From assembly GCA_002787775.1 (NCBI GenBank), contig PCUW01000003.1, forward strand, positions 31,501-95,500: 64,000 nucleotides of DNA. Direction: 5' to 3'. Below, one piece after another: positions 1-8,620 of the stretch. Each line of letters begins with the position of its first letter. The stretch's first letter is position 1. The position numbers and the translations under genes were made by a program. Source of the DNA: Bdellovibrionales bacterium CG12_big_fil_rev_8_21_14_0_65_38_15. Lineage in GTDB: Bacteria > Bdellovibrionota > Bacteriovoracia > Bacteriovoracales > Bacteriovoracaceae. A model generated the notes under the pieces. That model saw nothing but the letters and a program-made list of their open reading frames with translations, ran no database searches and was not told where the DNA came from.

Positions 1-1030
1 TATCATCTTTCAAGATCAGTGGGTTTCTGTAACGAAACTCACTAGCCAAATCAACCTGACATGGAATTTTATTAAATTTTTCAATATAATCTTTAACAAC
101 TAAGCCAGCATAGTTGGCTGTTCCGCACGCATTAATCAAAAAACGCCCAGGTTTTAACTTTGAAATATTGTTAAGAGTTTCTTGCCCTTCACCGTCAAAA
201 TAATATTTTGTTAATGCTCTAATTAATCCAGGTTGCTCATAAATTTCTTTAAGCATGAAATGGTCAAAGCTTCCTTTATCAGAAACCTCTAAACTCATCT
301 CTTGTTTTTTAGACATATAGCGATCGGACTTAGTGCCATCCATTTCATAAAAGTTGATAAGGTTTTTATTACCTGCGCTTAAATGGCAAAGAACGTTATC
401 TTGTGGAAAATATAATTTATCGGCAAAACCTACGAGCGCATAAGGATCAGATGAAACAAGTGCATCTGAATTAACTTCATGCAAACCACAAACGAGTGGA
501 GCACCTTTTTTAATCGCCCAAATATCAGACGTTTTCGAATCCAAAATAACAAAAGCAGAATTACCATCGAGTTTTGAAAAATTAGATGTAATTGCTTCTT
601 GTAATGGAGTGCCCTTTGCAACTGTCGTAGACAATAACGCTAAAAAAACTTCTGAGTCTGTTTGAGATTGAAACTTATATCCATGAGCAACGAGCTCAGT
701 TCTTAAGTCTTCTGCATTTTCAATAATTCCATTATGAACGATTGAAATTCCTCCATCTGTATGTGGATGAGAATTAGCATCACTCACTTCACCGTGTGTG
801 GCCCATCTTGTGTGACCAATGCATGAAAGAGCATTGAACTCTTTAATATCACCAAGAAAATCGACAAGGTTTGAAAGCTTGCCTTGTTTTTTATAAATTT
901 CTAAAGCGCCAGACTGTTTGTTGAAACTGATACCAGCTGAATCATAGCCACGATACTCAAGTCTTTTTAAACCTTCTAAAACTAAATCAATCGAGTGACT
1001 CGAGCCCAAATGGCCAACGATTCCACACAT
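1..1030 (-). CDS. glmS: Glutamine--fructose-6-phosphate aminotransferase (C-terminus outside window)
   Basis: Makes glucosamine-6-phosphate from fructose-6-phosphate and glutamine, the first step towards UDP-GlcNAc for peptidoglycan and LPS. I translated it from 1030 down; the frame is open to the left edge, so about 343 codons are visible. It begins MCGIVGHLG, with the N-terminal nucleophile Cys2 of class II glutamine amidotransferases. RGYDSAG, GHTRWATHG and HNGIIEN follow, all typical GATase motifs. The first SIS (sugar isomerase) domain starts around residue 270 with the conserved stretch KGSFDHFMLKEIYEQP and the phosphosugar loop NACGTANYAG. It lies downstream of glmU on the same strand with an 82-bp gap, so the two may be co-transcribed. 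The missing part should hold the second SIS domain. Confidence 0.96.
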   Translation of the reverse strand, partial: MCGIVGHLGSSHSIDLVLEGLKRLEYRGYDSAGISFNKQSGALEIYKKQGKLSNLVDFLGDIKEFNALSCIGHTRWATHGEVSDANSHPHTDGGISIVHNGIIENAEDLRTELVAHGYKFQSQTDSEVFLALLSTTVAKGTPLQEAITSNFSKLDGNSAFVILDSKTSDIWAIKKGAPLVCGLHEVNSDALVSSDPYALVGFADKLYFPQDNVLCHLSAGNKNLINFYEMDGTKSDRYMSKKQEMSLEVSDKGSFDHFMLKEIYEQPGLIRALTKYYFDGEGQETLNNISKLKPGRFLINACGTANYAGLVVKDYIEKFNKIPCQVDLASEFRYRNPLILKDD

Positions 1031-1112
1031 GCCTTACCTCGCTATGCGAAAATTAGATCTTCAAAATCCACTTAACATAGCATTTATGGGCAATATTACA
1101 CAATGAAAGCTG

Positions 1113-2510
1113 TTACTTCTTAGATTTAATGAAGCGCTTGGCCATACCCTTTTTTGTGACTTGCTTACCTCTTGCTATGGCGAAGTCTCCATCTTCAAGA
1201 TCTTGATTAATTGTCGAGCCGCTAGCTACATAACAGTTATTTCCAATGGAAATTGGAGCGATCATCTGACTATCTGAGCCAATAAAGCTATCTGAGCCAA
1301 TTTTAGTTATATGCTTGCTGGCTCCATCATAGTTACAGGTTATAAAGCCGCACCCAATATTGGTGCGATCTCCAATTTCTGCATCACCGACATAGGAGAG
1401 ATGACTCACTTTAACTTCTTCACCGAGATTCACTTTCTTGGTTTCAACGAAATTTCCAATTTTAGATCCACGCCCAATCACGGAGCCTTCACGAAGTCTT
1501 GCAAATGGTCCAACAGAAGCTTCTTCACCGATAACTGCAGATTCTAGATAGGAATAAGCCAAAATTTTAGAATTCTTTGCAATTTGAGTATTCTTTAGAA
1601 CCACTCCGGCCTCAAGCACTGTGCCACTTTCGACCTTTGTATTTCCTTCAAGAATGCAGCCTGGATAGATTTTTACACCTTGTTCGAGCTCAACTGTATC
1701 ATCAATCCACGTTTGTTCTGGCGCCAAAATATAAACGCCTTTTTGAATAGCTTTTCGAACAATTTTATTTCGTAATTCTTGATTTACATACTGAAGTTGT
1801 TCAATGGTATTGACCCCTACAAAAGAATCTTTGTTTTCAAAAGTAATAGCTTTTACTTTTCTGTCCATTTGAAAAAGATCTGTTAGATAAAATTCTTTTG
1901 AATTGTTATTAGACTTTAAATCAAAAAGATACTTCATAACAAAATCAGTTCTAAGAATATATAAACCTGAATTTACCTCTGAAATCTTCTTTTGCACTTC
2001 AGTGGCATCTTTCTCTTCTACAATTCGAAAGCCTGTGCTTCCTCTTTCAATTCTTCCATAACCTCGAGGTTGATTCTCTATAAAAGTCGCTGCCACTGCA
2101 TCTAGTTTTTCACTTTCAAGAATGGAAACAAGACTCTTGATCTCACTGGCAGTGATAAGCGGTGTATCGGCACATAGAACGATTGTATATGCTCTATTTT
2201 TGGCATGATTATTATCATTAAAATAAGCTCTTAAGGCATCTGCTGTTCCTTTTTGTTCCACTTGAACAGCTGTTTCGATTTCTGATGATTTCCAATACTT
2301 ACTCACATGATCAATAAGTAATTCTTTTTGATGTCCAAGAACTAAGGATATTTTCCCTTTTCTAGAAGTATCTTTTAGAAATTGAAGACCTGCTTTAATT
2401 GAAAAATCTATAAGAGTTCTTCCAGCGATGGGCGCCAAAGGCTTTGGAACAGGCAATTTTAATCTAGTTCCTTGTCCAGCTGCTAAAATAACTATACCAA
2501 ATTCATCCAC
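1113..2510 (-). CDS. glmU: Bifunctional UDP-GlcNAc pyrophosphorylase / glucosamine-1-phosphate acetyltransferase
   Basis: Catalyses the last two steps to UDP-GlcNAc. The protein has 465 residues, close to the usual 450-460. The N-terminal uridylyltransferase shows LAAGQGTRL followed by PKPLAPIAG, a slight departure from the common PKVLH form. The C-terminal half is a left-handed beta-helix of hexapeptide repeats containing ARLREGSVIG and CNYDGASKH, the acetyltransferase active-site regions. The start is GTG at 2510, preceded by GGGAG five bases upstream; an overlapping ATG just upstream is in another frame. Pairing with glmS downstream fits a UDP-GlcNAc supply unit. It is divergent from lon. 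Confidence 0.95.
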   Translation of the reverse strand: MDEFGIVILAAGQGTRLKLPVPKPLAPIAGRTLIDFSIKAGLQFLKDTSRKGKISLVLGHQKELLIDHVSKYWKSSEIETAVQVEQKGTADALRAYFNDNNHAKNRAYTIVLCADTPLITASEIKSLVSILESEKLDAVAATFIENQPRGYGRIERGSTGFRIVEEKDATEVQKKISEVNSGLYILRTDFVMKYLFDLKSNNNSKEFYLTDLFQMDRKVKAITFENKDSFVGVNTIEQLQYVNQELRNKIVRKAIQKGVYILAPEQTWIDDTVELEQGVKIYPGCILEGNTKVESGTVLEAGVVLKNTQIAKNSKILAYSYLESAVIGEEASVGPFARLREGSVIGRGSKIGNFVETKKVNLGEEVKVSHLSYVGDAEIGDRTNIGCGFITCNYDGASKHITKIGSDSFIGSDSQMIAPISIGNNCYVASGSTINQDLEDGDFAIARGKQVTKKGMAKRFIKSKK

Positions 2511-2668
2511 ATTAACTCCCGACAGTTACACTCGGAGAAAGGGCTTAAAAGCCGTCCCAGAGGGGTGCTTGGTTGTAGCAACGACACTACCAACTCAAGA
2601 AAATTACTATGTAATGCGCTCCAAACACGCTCAAGTATACAAAAAAAAACACAAGTTATGTGCGATTT

Positions 2669-2698
2669 CTTTAAAGACTAATTGCAAATACCCCGATT
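2669..2698 (+). promoter_or_regulatory. Candidate heat-shock (sigma-32-type) promoter of lon
   Basis: CTTTAA (2669-2674), a 16-base spacer, then CCCCGATT (2691-2698). This resembles the sigma-32 pattern CTTGAA-N13-16-CCCCATNT with one mismatch in each box. It lies 54 bases before the lon start. The match is by eye only, although heat induction of lon is common in proteobacteria. Confidence 0.4.
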
Positions 2699-2751
2699 CG
2701 TTAAATGCAAAGCGAAGAACGCGCCAGAGTTTCAAGGTTGGAGGAAACAAT

Positions 2752-5181
2752 ATGGTAACAAACTACGAGGGTGAGAGCATTGAGTTCAAGGATACCCTGC
2801 CGCTGTTGCCCATACGCGACATCGTAGTCTACCCCTTTATGATACTACCGTTGTTTGTAGGCCGCGAGGCTTCCATTGCAGCTGTTGAGCATGCGCTTGA
2901 AAGTACAGATCGTATGATCCTTCTTGCTAGTCAAAAGGATATTACGGCCGAGTGCCCAGAGCCATCTGAGATCTATGAGATGGGTACGATTGCAATGATC
3001 ATGCGAATGCGCAAGCTACCTGATGGTCGAGTTAAAATTCTTGTTCAAGGATTATCAAAAGCTCGAATCATTTCATTTGATCAATCAGAGCCATTTTTTA
3101 CAACTAAAATTGTAAAAGTTGCAGATCAAGCCTGCCAAGAAGAAGCTGTTGCGATTGGTGCACTTATGCGCACAATTCGCGAGCAACTTGAAAGAGTTAT
3201 TTCTTTAGGTAAAGTTTTATCTCCAGATATTCTTACTGTGCTCGATGATATTAAAGAGCCAGGTCGCTTAGCAGATCTAGTAGCTTCAAATTTGAATCTA
3301 CATGTGGCTGAAGCACAAGGAATTCTAGAAACTCTAGATCCTACAGATCGTTTGAATCGTATTAATGATATTTTAACTCGTGAGTTAGAAATTTTAGCGA
3401 TGCAAGCAAAAATTAGAACTGCTGCAAAAGATGAAATTTCAAAATCACAAAAAGAATATTTCTTACGTGAACAAATTAAAGCTATCAAGACCGAACTTGG
3501 TGACGGCGAAGCTCCAGCTGAACCAGAAGATGAGTTTGGTGAATTTAGAGAAAAAATTGCTAAAGCGAAGATGCCTGAAGAAGTTGAAAAAGAAGCCACA
3601 AAGCAACTTGTTCGACTTGAGAAAATGCATCCTGATTCGTCAGAAAGTGCGATCATTAGAAGTTATCTTGAGTGGATGGTTGACCTTCCTTGGTCGGTTG
3701 AATCTGAAGATAAAATCGATATTGATGCTGCTTTAGAAATTTTAAATGAAGATCATTTCGACTTACATAAAGTTAAAGAGCGTATCCTTGAATATCTAGC
3801 CGTTCGTCAATTGAAAGGCAAAGATATGAAAGGTCCAATCCTTTGTCTTTCAGGTCCTCCTGGTGTTGGTAAAACATCACTTGGTAAAAGTATCGCCAAA
3901 TCGATTGGTCGTGAATTTGTTCGCATCAGTCTAGGTGGTGTGAAAGACGAAGCTGAAATTCGTGGTCATAGAAGAACTTATGTTGGATCAATGCCTGGTC
4001 GTTTAATCCAAGGGATTAAGCAGGCTGGTACGAATAATCCGGTTATTCTTTTAGATGAAATCGATAAGCTTGGTGGTGACTATAAAGGTGATCCGGCTTC
4101 AGCCCTTCTAGAAGTTTTAGATCCTGAACAAAACTGTAATTTTAGAGATCACTATCTTAACGTTCCTTTTGATCTATCAAACGTGATGTTTATCGCAACA
4201 TCAAACGTTCTTGATCAGATCCCTGGTCCACTTAGAGATAGAATGGAAGTGATTCATCTTTCTGGTTACACTCAGGAAGAAAAAGTCGCCATTACAAAGA
4301 AATACCTTATTCCGAAGCAATTGAAGGAAAATGGTATCTCAAATGATCATGTTGAATTTACAGATGAAGCTGTTGAAAGTGTCATTAAGCATTTTACGGC
4401 AGAAGCTGGACTTAGAAATCTAGAAAGACGAATTGGTGCTCTTTGCAGAAAAGTAGCGATGAAAATTGCTAAAGGCGAGCACGGAAAAACTCATTTACTT
4501 CATGACACAGTTATTAAGTTTTTGGGGCCACCGATTTATACGAAAGAAGATGAAAAACAATACGACGAAGTTGGTGTGGCCACAGGTCTTGCATGGACTT
4601 CAGTAGGTGGACAAGTTCTACCAATTGAAACGACTAAGATGAAAGGTAAGGGCTTAACTCTTACCGGTCAGCTTGGTGATGTCATGAAAGAATCAGCACA
4701 AACAGCGATTGGTTATATTCGCTCTAAAGCTGAAGATCTTGGAGTGGATGAAGACTTCTTTGATAAGTATGAACTACATGTTCACTTGCCAGCTGGAGCA
4801 ACTCCAAAAGATGGACCCTCTGCCGGTATTACATTAGCGACTGCAATAATCTCGCTTCTTTCGGGTTTCCCTGTGAGTCGTAAGGTTGCCATGACTGGTG
4901 AAATTACACTTACTGGTAAGGTTCTTCCAATTGGTGGACTAAAAGAAAAAGCGCTTGCAGCGATGAGAATGAATATCGATACAGTTATCATTCCATGGCA
5001 GAACAAAAAAGATTTAGCTGAAATTCCACCAGAATTCCTTGCTAAGATTAATTTTGTTCCGGTTAAAACCATTGATGAGGTTCTTGAGGTAGCTCTAGTC
5101 GGCTGGAAAGAGCATATGGCTAGAGTTCATCGCAAAGCCGCTCAGAAAAAGAAGATTACTCAAACACCTGCGGCAGCATAA
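2752..5181 (+). CDS. lon: ATP-dependent Lon protease (copy 1)
   Basis: AAA+ serine protease that degrades misfolded and regulatory proteins in the cytoplasm. I placed the start at ATG 2752 because GGAGGA ends seven bases before it; the frame stays open upstream to 2428, but that stretch overlaps the glmU start region and holds the promoter. The result is 809 residues, a normal Lon length. The N-terminal domain begins at LPLLPIRDIVVYPFM. Walker A GPPGVGKTS is at 368-376, Walker B is LLDEIDKLG, and the proteolytic dyad is Ser690 in PKDGPSAG with Lys733 in GGLKEK. A second Lon lies on the other strand at 40596-43109. A receiver-domain gene follows within 80 bp, possibly in the same transcript. 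Confidence 0.95.
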   Translation: MVTNYEGESIEFKDTLPLLPIRDIVVYPFMILPLFVGREASIAAVEHALESTDRMILLASQKDITAECPEPSEIYEMGTIAMIMRMRKLPDGRVKILVQGLSKARIISFDQSEPFFTTKIVKVADQACQEEAVAIGALMRTIREQLERVISLGKVLSPDILTVLDDIKEPGRLADLVASNLNLHVAEAQGILETLDPTDRLNRINDILTRELEILAMQAKIRTAAKDEISKSQKEYFLREQIKAIKTELGDGEAPAEPEDEFGEFREKIAKAKMPEEVEKEATKQLVRLEKMHPDSSESAIIRSYLEWMVDLPWSVESEDKIDIDAALEILNEDHFDLHKVKERILEYLAVRQLKGKDMKGPILCLSGPPGVGKTSLGKSIAKSIGREFVRISLGGVKDEAEIRGHRRTYVGSMPGRLIQGIKQAGTNNPVILLDEIDKLGGDYKGDPASALLEVLDPEQNCNFRDHYLNVPFDLSNVMFIATSNVLDQIPGPLRDRMEVIHLSGYTQEEKVAITKKYLIPKQLKENGISNDHVEFTDEAVESVIKHFTAEAGLRNLERRIGALCRKVAMKIAKGEHGKTHLLHDTVIKFLGPPIYTKEDEKQYDEVGVATGLAWTSVGGQVLPIETTKMKGKGLTLTGQLGDVMKESAQTAIGYIRSKAEDLGVDEDFFDKYELHVHLPAGATPKDGPSAGITLATAIISLLSGFPVSRKVAMTGEITLTGKVLPIGGLKEKALAAMRMNIDTVIIPWQNKKDLAEIPPEFLAKINFVPVKTIDEVLEVALVGWKEHMARVHRKAAQKKKITQTPAAA

Positions 5182-5256
5182 AAAAATATACTTCGTTGGA
5201 AGCTTTGCATTTTTCGATTAGAATTAATGAAGAATGCGCTTTCAACGGAGGATCTT

Positions 5257-5661
5257 TTGACCGATCAACATGCTCAAGAATTCAAGATTGTCGTCGTCGA
5301 TGATGCTGAATTTTCAAGGCGAACAACTGCTAAAATTCTAGAAGATGCAGGATACAACGTAGTTGGAACTGCTGGCTCATCTGAAGACGGTCTCAGAGTA
5401 TTCGGTACAGTCTCTTCGATATCACTTTTTATTATTGATGTGGTTATGCCTGGATCCAGTGGACTACAGCTGGCTCAGAGACTTAATGAAAATAAATTTA
5501 AAGGTGCTGTTATTATGATGTCCTCATTAACGACGGAGTCTGTGATGATTGAAGCACTATCCGTTGGTGCAGTTGATTTTTTAAAGAAGCCCTTTTCTCC
5601 ACAAGAACTATTGAAAGCCGTTGAAAAAATTGAAATTGAACATTCTAAGGATAGAATATGA
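5257..5661 (+). CDS. Single-domain response regulator (CheY-like receiver)
   Basis: A stand-alone receiver domain with no output domain. The acidic pair DD near residues 15-16, phospho-acceptor Asp61 in FIIDVVMPG, the MMSS switch residues and KKPF with the conserved lysine are all present. I prefer the TTG start at 5257 because GGAGGA lies four bases upstream. An in-frame ATG at 5227 has no visible Shine-Dalgarno and would add ten residues before the domain. It should signal by protein-protein contact, for example to a flagellar or pilus motor, but no partner kinase is nearby. It follows lon and overlaps the next gene by four bases (ATGA). Confidence 0.85.
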   Translation: MTDQHAQEFKIVVVDDAEFSRRTTAKILEDAGYNVVGTAGSSEDGLRVFGTVSSISLFIIDVVMPGSSGLQLAQRLNENKFKGAVIMMSSLTTESVMIEALSVGAVDFLKKPFSPQELLKAVEKIEIEHSKDRI

Positions 5662-5996
5662 TTAATCTAGTCTTTAAGCCTTTACTTTGGTTTAGCTTTA
5701 GCTTTTTGGTTTTAAGTGTTCCAGTTAGTGATAAACCTCTATTTGATCATATTTCTGGAGTTTTTGGTCCAACCGCCCAAGGAGTTATTGATGACTTTGG
5801 TAAAAGAGCTGGCGAAACGGTTCAAGTTGGAAAGAAAGCGATCAAGCAGTTATTTGAAACGATTCCAAGTAGTGCTGACAAAGTAGAAATCAGGCAATCT
5901 TCTTCAGTAAAAAAAATAAGAGATGTTGAAGTTAATCCGAAAGACGAATATACGATCGAAGAAAAAGAGTTACTTAAAAATATTCTCAATCAATAA
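5658..5996 (+). CDS. Small exported or membrane-anchored protein, unknown function
   Basis: 112 residues. A hydrophobic segment near residues 6-22 looks like an uncleaved anchor or a signal peptide with no clear cleavage site. The rest is soluble and charged, with a glycine-containing helical stretch and a lysine/glutamate-rich C-terminus. I recognise no family. It overlaps the receiver gene by ATGA, so translation is probably coupled, which suggests a shared task. A strong terminator follows immediately. Confidence 0.7.
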   Translation: MINLVFKPLLWFSFSFLVLSVPVSDKPLFDHISGVFGPTAQGVIDDFGKRAGETVQVGKKAIKQLFETIPSSADKVEIRQSSSVKKIRDVEVNPKDEYTIEEKELLKNILNQ

Positions 5997-6000
5997 AATA

Positions 6001-6030
6001 AAAAAACCCGATCTATGTCGGGTTTTTTTT
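6001..6030. terminator. Bidirectional intrinsic terminator
   Basis: Stem CCCGA/TCGGG (6007-6011 with 6018-6022) around a six-base loop, flanked by six A on the left and eight T on the right. It can end the lon-receiver transcript on the plus strand and the small-protein transcript coming from the minus strand. Confidence 0.85.
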
Positions 6031-6050
6031 ATTCTTTCTAAGCTTGAAAA

Positions 6051-6230
6051 TTAACGAGCATCTGAAGATTCATTAACTTCTACGTCAGCTTCAGTTGTTG
6101 CTACTACTGCAGAAGTTGCACGATTAGCTTGTACCATTGATGCACAATCAGCAGAACCTTCTCCAAGATCAGCAGCAAAAGATACGTTTACAGCTACAGT
6201 TAAAGCGATAAGTGTTAATAGTGTTTTCAT
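6051..6230 (-). CDS. Small exported protein, AADLGE family member 1
   Basis: 59 residues: a classic Sec signal peptide ending VSFAADLGE, then an Ala/Thr/Glu-rich tail with one cysteine. The open frame extends to 6299, but a sigma-54-type promoter at 6267-6284 lies inside that extension. The motif GAGGAG sits seven bases before ATG 6230, so the short form is the real one. It is clearly paralogous to the protein at 7896-8084: both read AADLGE, a short gap, then DC and Ser, with a Ser/Thr-rich end finishing in Arg. The predicted mature part is only about 40 residues, so a periplasmic or secreted peptide is plausible. Function unknown. Confidence 0.75.
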   Translation of the reverse strand: MKTLLTLIALTVAVNVSFAADLGEGSADCASMVQANRATSAVVATTEADVEVNESSDAR

Positions 6231-6266
6231 CTCAATTCTCCTCTTCATGGTTGATACATATATACA

Positions 6267-6284
6267 ATGCATCAAGCATGCCAA
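6267..6284 (-). promoter_or_regulatory. Sigma-54-type promoter of small exported gene 1
   Basis: Read on the minus strand: TTGGCATGCTTGATGCAT. The GG (plus 6281-6282) and GC (plus 6269-6270) are separated by exactly ten bases, the spacing required for -24/-12 promoters. The predicted transcript would start near 6257, giving a leader of about 27 bases. Confidence 0.65.
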
Positions 6285-6367
6285 AAGAATTAACGTCATT
6301 TAGAGGGTTTAGAGGTGTCACTTTTGCTTAATTTTAAGACAGTGTTGAAAGTTAAGACAATTTCAAG

Positions 6368-7777
6368 CTATCCAAGCCAACGCATTAACCAAGCTAAAGG
6401 TGCTAACTTACCGGAATATGGTGGGTATCTCAGGCTTAGGTCAAAAAGGAACATCCTCTTTAAGACTGATTTATGATGACTAAAGATCTGATAAGACTTT
6501 TCACCGTGATAAGCACCCATCCCAGAAGGTCCAACCCCACCAAAAGGTAAGTCTGGGTTCGATAAATGCATCAAACAATCATTCAAACAAATTCCACCTG
6601 CTTTCACTTTATGGGTGAAATTGCTCAACTGATCACCGTCAGAACTAAAGAGATAGGCCGCTAGCGGATGATCGCGTTTCGCGATGATATTGATAGCGGA
6701 GTCAAAACTGTCCACCTCAATCACAGGCAGCAAAGGCCCAAAAATTTCATCCTTCATCACTCGATGGTCAAAGTTTACTGAAAGAATTGTTGGAGCAATG
6801 AAATTCTTTTCACGATGACTTTGACCGCCCAAAATAACGTCTTCCGGCTTAAATAAACTCGTCAATCTATCAAAATGTCGCTCATTTATAATCTTTCCGT
6901 AATCATCAGAATCTTGTGGGTTTTGATTGTAAAACTCGATGATTACTTTTGAGAGTTCTTGTAGAAATTCATCTTTTAGACCCTTCTCTACTAAAACATA
7001 GTCTGGGGCGACACATGTTTGACCAGCATTAAACCACTTACCCCAGGCAATTCTTCTTGCCGTCACTTTCATATCAGGCTTGCCAGCTACGACGCAGGGA
7101 CTTTTACCACCCAATTCTAGAGTGACTGGAGTTAGGTGCTTAGCAGCCTTTTGCATAATGATCTTGGCGACATGGCCATTGCCTGTATAAAAAATATGAT
7201 CAAAGGGTTGATCTAATAATCTGCCAGTCTCCTCTACAGCACCGTTAACAACGCTCACTTGTCTAGGATCAAAGTTTTCACTAATCATTCTAGTTACAAT
7301 GCTTGCTGTATTTGGAGCTAACTCGGACGGCTTTAAAACAACCTTGTTACCTGCGGCCAAAGCTCCAACAAGAGGTGAAAATAGCAATTGGAAAGGATAA
7401 TTCCAAGGCGCGATAATTAAGACTCTGCCCAAAGGCTCTGTTTCTATAAAGCTTCTTGCAGGCATTAGAACAAGAGGTGTGCGAACCCTCTTGGGCTTCA
7501 TCCACTTCTTAAGATGCTTGAGAGTATGCCTGATTTCCCCCTGGATAAAACCAATCTCCGCGATTTGTGACTCTAATTTATTTTTTCCCAAGTCGAGTTT
7601 TAGAGCATTTTCAATATGCTTTGAATAAGTCGAAATGATCCTATTTAACTTCTTGAGATCATCAATACGTTTGGCGTAGTCAGGGCTATTGGTGAGATCA
7701 GATTTAGATGTTTGAATTTTTAGAATTTCATCAATTTTATCAAGACTGGTAAATTCTAAATTGTTATCAACTTGCAT
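6368..7777 (-). CDS. Aldehyde dehydrogenase (ALDH superfamily, class 3-like)
   Basis: NAD(P)-dependent oxidation of an aldehyde to its carboxylate. The 469-residue length and lack of a long N-terminal arm fit the class 3 / fatty-aldehyde branch. Visible motifs are the Rossmann-associated IIAPWNYPF, KPSELAPNT, catalytic glutamate in ELGGKSP, catalytic cysteine in NAGQTCVAPDY, and EIFGPLLPV. The last 30 residues are hydrophobic and basic, which could favour membrane contact as in fatty-aldehyde enzymes; that is inference. It lies between two paralogous small exported genes, with a terminator upstream, so it is probably a separate transcript. The substrate cannot be read from sequence. Confidence 0.9.
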   Translation of the reverse strand: MQVDNNLEFTSLDKIDEILKIQTSKSDLTNSPDYAKRIDDLKKLNRIISTYSKHIENALKLDLGKNKLESQIAEIGFIQGEIRHTLKHLKKWMKPKRVRTPLVLMPARSFIETEPLGRVLIIAPWNYPFQLLFSPLVGALAAGNKVVLKPSELAPNTASIVTRMISENFDPRQVSVVNGAVEETGRLLDQPFDHIFYTGNGHVAKIIMQKAAKHLTPVTLELGGKSPCVVAGKPDMKVTARRIAWGKWFNAGQTCVAPDYVLVEKGLKDEFLQELSKVIIEFYNQNPQDSDDYGKIINERHFDRLTSLFKPEDVILGGQSHREKNFIAPTILSVNFDHRVMKDEIFGPLLPVIEVDSFDSAINIIAKRDHPLAAYLFSSDGDQLSNFTHKVKAGGICLNDCLMHLSNPDLPFGGVGPSGMGAYHGEKSYQIFSHHKSVLKRMFLFDLSLRYPPYSGKLAPLAWLMRWLG

Positions 7778-7840
7778 GATTTCTCCCTCAAACTCTTTTA
7801 AAGCATTATGAGGGGCAAAGGATACGCCTTCAAGTAAAAC

Positions 7841-7867
7841 AAAAAAAGACCCACCATACGGTGGGTC
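7841..7867 (-). terminator. Intrinsic terminator after small exported gene 2
   Basis: Stem GACCCACC/GGTGGGTC (7848-7855 with 7860-7867), loop of four, followed on the minus strand by seven T. Confidence 0.9.
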
Positions 7868-7895
7868 AATGTTTAAACCATGATGAGTGTGCTTA

Positions 7896-8084
7896 TTATC
7901 TGCCGCTTGAAGTCGAAGATGAATCTACTGTGCTTGATGCTGGTGCATCAGATACAGTTTGTTGGAAACGACTAGACTGTTGAGTGCTTACGCAATCAGA
8001 AGCCATGTTCTCTCCAAGATCAGCTGCAAAAGCTACGTTAGAAGCCAAGATAGTTAAAAAAACGATTGATAGTAACTTTTTCAT
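7896..8084 (-). CDS. Small exported protein, AADLGE family member 2
   Basis: 62 residues. Signal peptide MKKLLSIVFLTIL...AFA, then AADLGE and DC followed by a Ser/Thr-rich, Gln-containing tail ending in Gly-Arg. ATG 8084 is preceded by a GGGGGA motif. The longer open frame to 8138 starts at the predicted transcription start region and is rejected. It is a paralogue of 6051-6230. The single cysteine could form an intermolecular disulfide. It has its own sigma-54-type promoter and its own terminator, so it is a monocistronic, probably strongly regulated, small-protein gene. Function unknown. Confidence 0.75.
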   Translation of the reverse strand: MKKLLSIVFLTILASNVAFAADLGENMASDCVSTQQSSRFQQTVSDAPASSTVDSSSTSSGR

Positions 8085-8137
8085 ATATTCCCCCAATTCC
8101 AAATTAAACAGGTTTGTTGTTTTGTTTTCTAATAACA

Positions 8138-8155
8138 ATGCACAGGCTGTGCCAA
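8138..8155 (-). promoter_or_regulatory. Sigma-54-type promoter of small exported gene 2
   Basis: Minus strand: TTGGCACAGCCTGTGCAT. This is a close match to the TGGCAC-N5-TTGCA pattern. GG (plus 8152-8153) and GC (plus 8140-8141) are ten bases apart. The predicted start is near 8129, giving a leader of about 45 bases before ATG 8084. Confidence 0.7.
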
Positions 8156-8220
8156 AGTAGGGTTATGAGAAATTAGGGATTTAGCTGGCTCATTTTGACT
8201 AGAATTTAGACAGGTGACAA

Positions 8221-8246
8221 AAAAAAACCCTCACAACAGTGAGGGT
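8221..8246 (-). terminator. Intrinsic terminator after small exported gene 3
   Basis: Eight-bp stem ACCCTCAC/GTGAGGGT (8227-8234 with 8239-8246), loop AACA, followed on the minus strand by a run of T. Confidence 0.9.
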
Positions 8247-8273
8247 CTATTAAACAACTTATAAAAGCCTTTA

Positions 8274-8483
8274 TTAAACGCCTTGAGAACCCGGCTTAAC
8301 CGATGAACCATCTGGACAAGAACCAACAGCTGTAAACTCACTTGAGTCACTAGCTCTAACACATGTCACTCTTCTCTCTGGATTCTGAATTCGATTGCCA
8401 TTATCTACATCTGTACAATCAACAGCCAAAGCCATATTCAGTGGAAGAATTAAGGCAATCAACATATTCATTATTTTCTTCAT
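8274..8483 (-). CDS. Small exported protein 3, three cysteines
   Basis: 69 residues: a signal peptide ending at about ALAVDC, then a short mature domain of about 48 residues with three cysteines (VDCTD, VTCVR, GSCPDG). It lacks the AADLGE motif and so is not clearly related to the two neighbours. AAGAGGA precedes ATG 8483. It has its own sigma-70-type promoter and terminator, so it is monocistronic. Unknown function. Confidence 0.7.
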   Translation of the reverse strand: MKKIMNMLIALILPLNMALAVDCTDVDNGNRIQNPERRVTCVRASDSSEFTAVGSCPDGSSVKPGSQGV

Positions 8484-8527
8484 AGTGTCCTCTTAAAAAA
8501 ATCATTTTTCTAGTTCTTAATATATTC

Positions 8528-8556
8528 ATTATAGATCTATATTAAAAATGTTCCAA
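8528..8556 (-). promoter_or_regulatory. Sigma-70-type promoter of small exported gene 3
   Basis: Minus strand: TTGGAA (plus 8551-8556), a 17-base spacer, TATAAT (plus 8528-8533). The -10 is perfect and the -35 matches 4 of 6. The predicted start is about 38 bases before ATG 8483. Confidence 0.6.
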
Positions 8557-8620
8557 AAAACCCTAAAAAAATCAACTTTCAACAACTTATCTAGCCAACT
8601 AAAATTGGCAAAATCAAAAC

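Noticed and set aside
2428..2751. 108-codon N-terminal extension of lon
   Set aside because: Overlaps the glmU start and holds the lon promoter; a strong ribosome site is at 2740-2745 before ATG 2752.
3126..3656. 176-codon antisense frame in lon
   Set aside because: Ser-rich antisense shadow of a highly conserved gene.
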